This document shows, piece by piece, positions 58,701 to 64,000 of a stretch of 64,000 nucleotides of DNA. The stretch lies in assembly GCF_013761175.1 (NCBI RefSeq), contig NZ_JACDUR010000009.1, positions 372,001 to 436,000 of the forward strand. Reading direction: 5' to 3'. The stretch is from Nonomuraea soli. GTDB taxonomy: Bacteria > Actinomycetota > Actinomycetes > Streptosporangiales > Streptosporangiaceae. The notes under the pieces were generated by a model, which worked only from the letters and a program-made list of their open reading frames with translations, was not told the origin of the DNA and searched no databases. How positions within the stretch are numbered: the stretch's first letter is position 1; the number at the start of each line of letters is the position of its first letter. Made by a program: the position numbers and the translations under genes.

Positions 58701-61700
58701 CCATGCTCCTGCTGTACGGCGAGCAGTGCCTGCAGCACGACGACAGGACCGGCACCTGGTCCTACCCGCGCCCGATCGAGCGCCTGTGGCCCGGCTTCGA
58801 GCACACCCTGGCCGCCAGCAGGGAGGACGGCGACGCGCTGCGCACGGCGTTCACCGCGCCAGACGGCTCGACCTACTTCTTCCTGTCCGAGCAGTACTCC
58901 CGCCACGACGGGCACGGCTTCGCCCCGCTCGCCGTCATCCGCGACCGGTGGGGCAGGTCGCCCAACCCGTTCGTGGCCGACGACGAGAGCGCCGCGATCG
59001 ACGCCGCGTGCGTCTTCGGCGACGGCACGACGTTCCTGTTCGCCGGCGACCGGTACGTGCGCTACACCGGCCCCGAGTACCGCTACGTCGACCCGGGGTA
59101 CCCGCGGAAGATCGTCGGCAACCTGCGCAAGGAGGCGGCGTTCTCCGGCCTGCCCGAGGCGTTCGACGACGCGGTGACCGGCCGCACGATCGACGCCGCC
59201 ATCGCCACCGGCCGCACCGCCTGCCTGCTCGTCGGCGGCTCCGTCCACGTCGTCTCCCGCGAGGCGTCCGCCGTCCGCCACGTCAGCACCTTCGGCAAGG
59301 TACGGAACACCATCGCCGACAGGGAGAAGGTCGACGCGACGATCGTCTCCGGCGCCCACACCTACCTGTTCTCCGGCGACCAGTACGTGCGCTACACCGG
59401 CACCGAATACGTGTACGCCGACGACGGCTACCCGCGCACCATCGACCCCCACCTGGCGCTCGACCTGCGCCTGCGGGGAGAGCTGCCCGCGGAGTTCGCC
59501 GATGGCCTCGACGCGGCCTTCCGCGGCCCCGACGGCACCGTCCACCTCATCAAGGGCGAGCTGTGCCTGCGGGTCGGCAGGCCGGGGCCGGAAGCTGTCA
59601 CCAGCCTGTTCGGCAAGGTGCGCAACGCCTTCGCCGACGCCGGACACCAGCTGGTCGACGCCGCCTTCGCCTCCTCCACCGGCGAGCTGTACGCCTTCAA
59701 GGACGGGCAGTACGTGCGGTACCGTCCCGGCCGGTTCGACGTCGTCGAAGAGGGCTACCCGCGCACGGTCCGCGACGACTGGGGCGACGTGCCCGACCGC
59801 TTCGAGTCCGGCATCGACGGCGCCTTCGTCTTCGAGGAGCGCACCTACCTGTGCAAGAACGACGAGTACGTCCGCTACTCCGACGGCTTCCACGAGGTCG
59901 ACCGCACCTACCCGCAGCGTTTCCGTCACCGCTGGGGCGGCACGGCCGACTACCGGCTGAGCGACGTGCACACGATCACCCGCTTCATCGAGCTGGCCAG
60001 GCGCGTGCCCGACGGCCTGCTCGCGGCGTCGGAGGACCCGTACGCGCACCTCAGCGGCCTGTTCGGCTGGGACGCCGACGAGATCAGGTGGGCCAAGCGC
60101 AACGCCGCCCTGCTGACCGCCGAGGCCCAGGCGATCGCCGCCTCGGCGCACCGCGCCCCGCCGGTGCGCAAGGAGGAGGACCGCTTCGAGATCGAGTTCA
60201 TGCTCCGGCTGGTCGAGCTCTTCGAGCTCACCGACCGGATCGGTGAGTCCCCCTCCGCGCTCCACGGCGGCGTCTGGCGCCACGCCTTCGCCACCACGCC
60301 CGACCTCGCGACGGCCAACACCGCCCTCTACGGGATCATGGAACGGCTGTTCACCGGGGAGTGGCCCGCCCTGTCGGCCGCCGTCCACGACGAGCTCAAC
60401 GTCGTCAAGCGCGACGCCCTCGTCTCGACCGCCCAGGGCACGGCCCGCGAGCTGTACAACCGGCTGCTGGTCGACGTCGAGATGGGCGGGCAGGGCCGCA
60501 CCTCACGCGTGCGCGAGGCCATCGCCGCCGCCCAGCTCTACGTGCACCGCTACCTGCTCGACCTGGAGAAGGGTCCCGAGCAGCGCAGGCAGGAGATCAA
60601 GTCCTGGTGGAGCTGGCTGAAGAACTACCGCACCTGGGAGGCCAACAGGAAGGTCTTCCTCTACCCGGAGAACTACCTGCGCCCAGAGCTGCGCGGCTCC
60701 AAGACGCCCGCCTTCCGCGACCTGGAGGACGACCTGCTCCAGGGTGAGATCACCCAGGAGAAGGTCGAACGCGCCTACAAGCGTTACCTCGACGAGTACA
60801 CCGAGGTGTCCAGGCTCTCGATCACCGGCGGCTACGTCTACACCGCCGACGGCGCCGAGGAAGGCACCCGGCGGCTGGTGCTCTTCGGCCGGACCAGGAC
60901 GGAACCGAGGCGCCACTACTGCCGCGAGGCGGAGTTCAGGGACGGCGAGCGCCTGTCGGCGACATGGGCGCCGTGGATGAAGGTCGACGCCCAGATCGAG
61001 GCCGAGAAGGTCTACCCGGTGCACGCCTTCGGCCGCATCTTCGTCTTCTGGCCCACGATCGAGCCCGTCGCGCCCGAGCCGGGAGCCCAGACCTCCCTCA
61101 CCGACAAGCAGAGCGGCGACACCCGGACGATCACCCCGCCGCCGCCCAAACAGCGCGTGCGCGTCAACTACTCCTTCCGCAACCTCAACGGCGAATGGGT
61201 GCCCGCGCAGGTCCTGCCGCTGGAGGACGTCCAGAACGCGCCCGTCTGGAACCCCACCCTGTACGTCCAGGCGTCGGCCACGGTACCGGGGCCGAGCGGC
61301 GACATCCACGACACCATCCTGATCACCTGCTCCTACACGGTGTGGACCCCCTTCGGCCCGAAACGGGTCAGCCCGGCGTTCGCGCTCACCCCCGAGCTGT
61401 ACGCCTTCCGCGCCCAGGGCGTGCCGGAGCCGGTGCGCGAGACCCGGCTCGACCGGATCTTCGCCGAGCCTGTCGACCCGGCCAAGGTCGTCAGGTTCGC
61501 CATGCCGGCCGAGGCCGAGAGCGGCGCGTGGGTGAGCCTCGACCACAAGGGCGGCAGCTTCCTGTGCCGGCCCATCACCCCGCCGAAGGCGGCCGAGGAG
61601 ACCCCGCGCAACCTGAGCGGCAACGGCGACAAGCTGCCGTCGTGGTCGCCGATCCACGCCGCCGTCGTCCTGCCCGGAGGGCTGCGCTACTTCTTCAACA

Positions 61701-64000
61701 ACACCGGCGAGAACGGCTCCGGCCCCTACTACGTGGAGGTCCCCGCCGACCGGCCCAGCGCCCTACGGCTCAGCAAGCCGGCGACCGCCGAACGCTGGGG
61801 ACACGTCGCGACCCCCCTGTACGACGACAAGGCCGAGGTCGACGCGGCCATCGTCAGGAACGGCCGCCTCTACCTGTTCTCCGGCGAGAACTACTACCGC
61901 TACTCCGGCGCCCCCTTCGGCAGGATCGACCCCGGCTACCCGAAGAAGATCGCCGACAACGAGGAGGGCTTCCCGCAGTGGAGCTCCGTCTCCGCCGCGG
62001 CCGTCGCCGCCGACGGGGCCGAGTACTACCACTCGCCCGACCGCCAGTGGGTGCGCAGGACCCGGCCGGGCCACGCCCTGGAGCCCTTCCAGCCGCAGTG
62101 GGCGCTCGGCCTCACCAAGGTCGACGCGCTCCTCTTCCAGGGTGACACCGTCCTGGTCGTCACCGGCGAGACCTACCGGCGCTGGGACGGGCGCGCGGAA
62201 GGACCCATCCAGCTGAAGGACAACCACGACGGGCTGCCGCGCTCCGCCCCGGTCAGCGCGCCCTTCCGCCACGGCGACAACGTCTACTTCTTCGACAACG
62301 ACGCCCACACCTACCTGTCCATCACGCCCAAGCCGAGACGGGGCAACAGTCCCCGTGAGTACGTGCAGAGCGACCCGTCGCCCATCAAGGCGCTCGGCGT
62401 GGCCAGGACCGCGATCACCGACGAGGGCGTCGACGCCGCCTACGTCGCCGACGACGTGCTCTACCTGGCCAGGAACCAGGAGTACGTCGCCTACACGCTC
62501 ACCGGCGGCCTGCCCGGCGCCCTGGCCGACCCCACCTACCCGCGGGCCATGGACCGCAGGATCCGGGCCGTCTTCCAGCGCTCCGGCCTGCGCTACGTCA
62601 TCAGCGGCACCGACTACGCCGTGCTCGAAGCCGGCCAGAACCTGGGCTCGACGCTCGACTACTCCCCCGTCGCCGGCAACTGGGGCGGCCTGCCCGCCGG
62701 CTGGGAGACGGGCATGGACGGCGTACTCGACGCCGGCGACCTCTACCTGTTCACGGGCGCCAAGTACGTCACCTACACCGCCGGGACATTCCAGCGGCCC
62801 TACGAGATCGCCGCGCTGCCGCACGAGGTCATCAGGCTCACCTCCAGCACCGCCTACAAGCTGAACAAGACGCTGCTGGAAGGAGGGGTGCCCGCGCTGC
62901 TCTCGCCGTCCATCCAGGAACTCGACGAGCTGCCGGCCTTCAGCACGAGCGACTCCGACCCCACCACGATCAAGGTCACCGCCTCGGCCGCGGAACAGGG
63001 CGTGCCGACCAGCTCGCACCTCGACTTCAACAGCGGCAACGGCATCTACTACTGGGAGGTCTTCTTCCACGCGCCCACGCTCATCGCCCAGGCGCTCAAC
63101 ACCGCCCAGCGGTTCGACGACGCCAGGACCTGGTACGAATACGTCTTCGACCCCACCCAGCCGCGATACTGGCGTTTCCTGCCCTTCCTCGCCGTCGACG
63201 TCGAGGCGCTGATCCAGTCGTGCCGCGACGACCTGGCGGCGCTCGGCACCTCGATCGACGGGCTCGGCGAGATCCTGGCCAAGGTGGAGCCGATGGCTCC
63301 GGCCTTCCAGCACCACCGCGAGCTCACCGAAGCCGAGAAGACCTACCTGGCCTCGCTTCCCCCCAAGATCGACAGGCTGGCCGTTCCGGCCGAGGCGCAG
63401 GCGGGGCTGGGCGAACGGCTCGCGATGCTCGGCCGACTGCGATACCAGTACTCCCTCATGGGCGACCGGGGTGCGCTGCTCAAGGCCTACGCGGACGATC
63501 CCTTCGACCCGCACACCATCGCCGAACTGCGCCCCGGCGCCTACCGGCGCGCCGTCGTCATGGCCTACGTCGACAACCTGCTCGACTGGGGCGACCTGCT
63601 CTTCCGGCAGTACACCGCCGAGAGCGTCGACGAGGCCAGGATGTTGTACGTCTTCGCCTACGACCTGCTCGGCGAGCGCCCGCCCGAGGACCTCGGCACC
63701 CGTCCGGCCACGGAGGCGCTCACCTACGAGCAGATCCGCGCCCTGCCCCCGGCCAAGGGGCTGCCGCCCGAGCTGGTGAAGGGCACCGGCCAGGTGCACG
63801 CCAGCGTCGCCGGGCCGTACTTCCACGTGCCCGCCAACGGCGTGTTCCTGGAGTACTGGGACCGGGTCGAGGACCGGCTGCGCAAGATCAGGGCGACGCT
63901 CGACATCATGGGCGTCAGCCGTCCGCTGCCGCTGTTCGAGCCGCCCATCGACGTGATGGCGCTCGTGCGCGGCGTGGCGGGCGGAGCCTCGCTCGACCAG
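52796..64000 (+). CDS. Giant Tc-toxin A-subunit-like protein with two hemopexin-repeat arrays (3' end outside window)
   Basis: An open frame of 3735 codons with no stop before the window ends. The TcA hallmark VYSPGAYLAELLALI is at residues 30-44. A VRP1/TcA-type helical region continues to about 1040. About 23 hemopexin-like repeats follow (for example RTYLFSGDQYIRYSS near 1163) to about 2380. The TcA core resumes with WWSWLKNYRTWEANRKVFLY near 2604. A second array of about seven hemopexin units spans 3015-3340. The C-terminal SGNGIYYWEVFFHAPTLIAQ (about 3413) and GPYFHVPANGVFLEYWDRVE (about 3680) are TcA-conserved. TcA pentamers form a syringe that injects a toxic enzyme; repeats usually serve as receptor-binding domains. 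ATG 52796 follows GAGGGGGG. TcB/TcC partners are not seen in the window. Confidence 0.85.
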   Translation, partial: MAGNDALPSYEELFDDTELDRRQEDEARTVYSPGAYLAELLALIDNVFQQPSLLGDDRRADLKKIVLDAENTFAESPYLDVVVELLEKLAGGPPYELMRRLEHPFGMPFSLDEERFKAYLRRLRTGPDELYRIFAPVADADTVARLFLGLSADAVRHLTSPADEARIKAFYGLTPQDQLTPLAQVETFKQLTGLSAPELRELLGEPEDTGRPAKESYANRGTGPVTVSEDGTELLGTSFGWYDRVSRLVRLARWTGLALGDLDRVLTTCCGGEINAAALRTTAVVVHLRRGYDLTVDGVCGLVAAVEPVPDDLPVTSGDILGPHNKEYRRKLAIAIETAESDLVETVRRYRDRYGAMEPSPFDRGPAGPAQIALLRRVGRLTAALGMPASELFDLLGVLESDPSLWRYSTFSVLGGVEPTSQDCYRILEGGDPASGLWLAQTLLAVSRWMQDSGFGAQELADILGSAPGGGDDRLTVLDGLDQRFQEVSMDPSAFASERFGQRAAQVVHDVLAQRPEGVVSKRDARLLNLDPAAVTAAAYEAVTSLGMIVEEDLAGLGLGERLAGKIHAQLVFGGRLRTDNTLVIEHMPETDYALVLERDFGSFTESLFKLINSVGNGTSTFYPSDLATVGSLTQAQLDELYDNLIHHGYIDDQGNVQDPVFFTDEANLEDFRVNAELSDASAEVLALLRGRIADFRAEPLPLDPGLFASLRLSEARLARLLDGLRFNGYIDDDGHYLDKQAIAALQLADLALPPEFHPHRLTVLDVMKRQVAELETGLLTFAPEDFAEVADAVMAQRAIAAMEGAALDDGWLVSEVDTLGAGFTAAETDIVARRVAECAEDERPYRIHPDALAELGFDQDQQDTLAEQLIAAQALTDTMSVPAEAIPFFANPTNVIRFSLPGLEDFEREVFFLLHAVAVELSEAVDEVTAALEGLAGRQQAALTSVLADAFGVPPETVAAICEGVTGGLPEAIEILVPPVIAVPRRLGEPHFAAAYERVRRFALLASKLGMSAAEVAVAFHDQDLTGKYPEPLALPPGVTAVDAVLRSSDGRIYVFAGDAYWGYAADTYTLLDSKRRPLTDLSPWFTGLTSIDAAFAFPDRTEWIIGRAGGEGESSRLFVKEPGSIRWAPRDQLWGKVRNTFDAPRRIDSAYVDENGRTYLFSGDQYIRYSSPDFATVDEGYPRVVAEWWQAEGHDAALPEAFTGALDAAFHDADGRVHLFAGGRSYEIGGSEQPISARWGRIRNTFDGAGGVGAAFTGPDGRAYLFQGDQVIRYTDSVESDGVRVDDGYPRRIESEFPGLPGEFRTGVEAAFTEPGSGIVHLFKEGRTVSFFSSGVGMPQATADRWGRLSDVLTGGSVDAAFVGMDGKTYLFSGERYIRYSGADYAVVDLGYPRGIAGDWGGLRSVGAAFVTDGRTYLFGRGGRLFDVPLVQESELNAGRLSPALRRRFAEHGLTLAEAAAVTAEGTEEHRVWHVATEQGIALTLRRNPLHIQVHADDGLFHVRYSTRDYGSADAGYPKPVSDNWWNLPASLAADPRFAVIDAILTDGAGRTYLFAGDRFVVSDARHRWWSEPRTIAGHWDSLLPFTKVDAAFVGKDGRTYVFSGASYMRFSTGDYTRADDRYPASVPAYWGNVVNRIARTGRVDAALVRTVTEQIDGRPVDNTYTYLFSGDQYVRYLGTRLDHVQDGYPAALSELSREPGMAALDVTLDGVDAAFADRRTAYLVRDSHCHVVSDGLYRRYDDSSLAGVSCAFVEDGALLAEDSGGWRHHAAVEAARSTGSAPQEVTPRLLRAVPQDFRGGLDAVLHGADGTAYLFKGPRCLNARLNKAYPLAEEWGRPRNTIYQDNTVDAAFVGRDGRTYLFSGDQFVSYAADGPGLTIDGEPRPISEHWGGLHDVALAYVRGGKTYVFESPGDDGRMRYVVYSGAAYTAPDDAPGIAGEDFWQVPEQYRVPGHPVPSAVLFEGATMLLLYGEQCLQHDDRTGTWSYPRPIERLWPGFEHTLAASREDGDALRTAFTAPDGSTYFFLSEQYSRHDGHGFAPLAVIRDRWGRSPNPFVADDESAAIDAACVFGDGTTFLFAGDRYVRYTGPEYRYVDPGYPRKIVGNLRKEAAFSGLPEAFDDAVTGRTIDAAIATGRTACLLVGGSVHVVSREASAVRHVSTFGKVRNTIADREKVDATIVSGAHTYLFSGDQYVRYTGTEYVYADDGYPRTIDPHLALDLRLRGELPAEFADGLDAAFRGPDGTVHLIKGELCLRVGRPGPEAVTSLFGKVRNAFADAGHQLVDAAFASSTGELYAFKDGQYVRYRPGRFDVVEEGYPRTVRDDWGDVPDRFESGIDGAFVFEERTYLCKNDEYVRYSDGFHEVDRTYPQRFRHRWGGTADYRLSDVHTITRFIELARRVPDGLLAASEDPYAHLSGLFGWDADEIRWAKRNAALLTAEAQAIAASAHRAPPVRKEEDRFEIEFMLRLVELFELTDRIGESPSALHGGVWRHAFATTPDLATANTALYGIMERLFTGEWPALSAAVHDELNVVKRDALVSTAQGTARELYNRLLVDVEMGGQGRTSRVREAIAAAQLYVHRYLLDLEKGPEQRRQEIKSWWSWLKNYRTWEANRKVFLYPENYLRPELRGSKTPAFRDLEDDLLQGEITQEKVERAYKRYLDEYTEVSRLSITGGYVYTADGAEEGTRRLVLFGRTRTEPRRHYCREAEFRDGERLSATWAPWMKVDAQIEAEKVYPVHAFGRIFVFWPTIEPVAPEPGAQTSLTDKQSGDTRTITPPPPKQRVRVNYSFRNLNGEWVPAQVLPLEDVQNAPVWNPTLYVQASATVPGPSGDIHDTILITCSYTVWTPFGPKRVSPAFALTPELYAFRAQGVPEPVRETRLDRIFAEPVDPAKVVRFAMPAEAESGAWVSLDHKGGSFLCRPITPPKAAEETPRNLSGNGDKLPSWSPIHAAVVLPGGLRYFFNNTGENGSGPYYVEVPADRPSALRLSKPATAERWGHVATPLYDDKAEVDAAIVRNGRLYLFSGENYYRYSGAPFGRIDPGYPKKIADNEEGFPQWSSVSAAAVAADGAEYYHSPDRQWVRRTRPGHALEPFQPQWALGLTKVDALLFQGDTVLVVTGETYRRWDGRAEGPIQLKDNHDGLPRSAPVSAPFRHGDNVYFFDNDAHTYLSITPKPRRGNSPREYVQSDPSPIKALGVARTAITDEGVDAAYVADDVLYLARNQEYVAYTLTGGLPGALADPTYPRAMDRRIRAVFQRSGLRYVISGTDYAVLEAGQNLGSTLDYSPVAGNWGGLPAGWETGMDGVLDAGDLYLFTGAKYVTYTAGTFQRPYEIAALPHEVIRLTSSTAYKLNKTLLEGGVPALLSPSIQELDELPAFSTSDSDPTTIKVTASAAEQGVPTSSHLDFNSGNGIYYWEVFFHAPTLIAQALNTAQRFDDARTWYEYVFDPTQPRYWRFLPFLAVDVEALIQSCRDDLAALGTSIDGLGEILAKVEPMAPAFQHHRELTEAEKTYLASLPPKIDRLAVPAEAQAGLGERLAMLGRLRYQYSLMGDRGALLKAYADDPFDPHTIAELRPGAYRRAVVMAYVDNLLDWGDLLFRQYTAESVDEARMLYVFAYDLLGERPPEDLGTRPATEALTYEQIRALPPAKGLPPELVKGTGQVHASVAGPYFHVPANGVFLEYWDRVEDRLRKIRATLDIMGVSRPLPLFEPPIDVMALVRGVAGGASLDQ

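Noticed and set aside
54470..60388. Very long antisense open frame (about 1970 codons) under the TcA gene
   Set aside because: It is a mirror of the codon bias of the TcA gene: no start signals, Val/Gly/Arg-rich unstructured product. The plus-strand frame shows TcA and hemopexin motifs.
61763..63826. Antisense frame of 687 codons under the 3' part of the TcA gene
   Set aside because: Same reason: high-GC shadow without domains or start signals.

Overview
The window is high-GC actinomycete chromosome. GTG starts are frequent, and several genes look leaderless, with a TAnnnT hexamer 5-7 nt before the start codon. The gene families are typically actinobacterial: GuaB1, SARP/AfsR, DUF1707, DUF2332, DUF4192, EI24, F420/deazaflavin enzymes, GlxA-type AraC regulators and LigB-type ligase. 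The mix with chitinase, pectate lyase and MFS genes suggests a soil filamentous actinomycete, perhaps Streptosporangiales. That taxonomic guess is inference.

Layout. 0-7 kb: the 3' end of a GuaB1-type gene, an FKBP isomerase, a DHA2-type MFS exporter with a short flavodoxin-like ORF, a large SARP-NTPase-TPR regulator and an ATP-dependent DNA ligase. 7-19 kb: small accessory and housekeeping genes (secreted protein, DUF2332, RlpA-like protein, SRPBCC/ArsR/SRPBCC operon facing a MarR-deazaflavin reductase fusion, DUF1707/DUF4870, DUF4192, EI24, Maf, DUF937). Between them lie many 14-25 bp tandem repeats. 19-30 kb: pectate lyase, FtsH, a membrane-anchored protein, DUF3616, Pth2-like protein, an MFS/GlxA divergent pair and a multidomain GH18 chitinase that ends at a strong terminator shared with a convergent tRNA-Ala(GGC).

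30-37 kb: a probable cyclodipeptide synthase translationally coupled to an EF-hand protein, then a vWA lipoprotein, an asparagine-synthetase-like protein, a FAD oxidase and a second GlxA regulator. 37-43.7 kb: an acyl-CoA carboxylase beta subunit with an alkyl-DHAP-synthase-like flavoenzyme, two alpha/beta hydrolases, DUF3224, an F420-type LLM oxidoreductase and a PPOX-family gene cut short by an in-frame TAG. 43.7-49.5 kb: a three-gene overlapping operon of envelope proteins with His-rich motifs, a secreted glycosidase-like lipoprotein and a leucine-rich-repeat-variant protein.

49.6-64 kb: a Tc (toxin complex) locus. A giant TcA-like gene (at least 3735 codons, running off the end) carries about 30 hemopexin-like repeats in two arrays. 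It faces a divergent 984-aa protein of unknown family that seems to contain a fold-type-I PLP-enzyme core. A 30-bp near-perfect inverted repeat sits between them. The most unusual systems here are this Tc locus, the cyclodipeptide synthase/EF-hand pair, and the MarR-reductase fusion with its palindromic operators.
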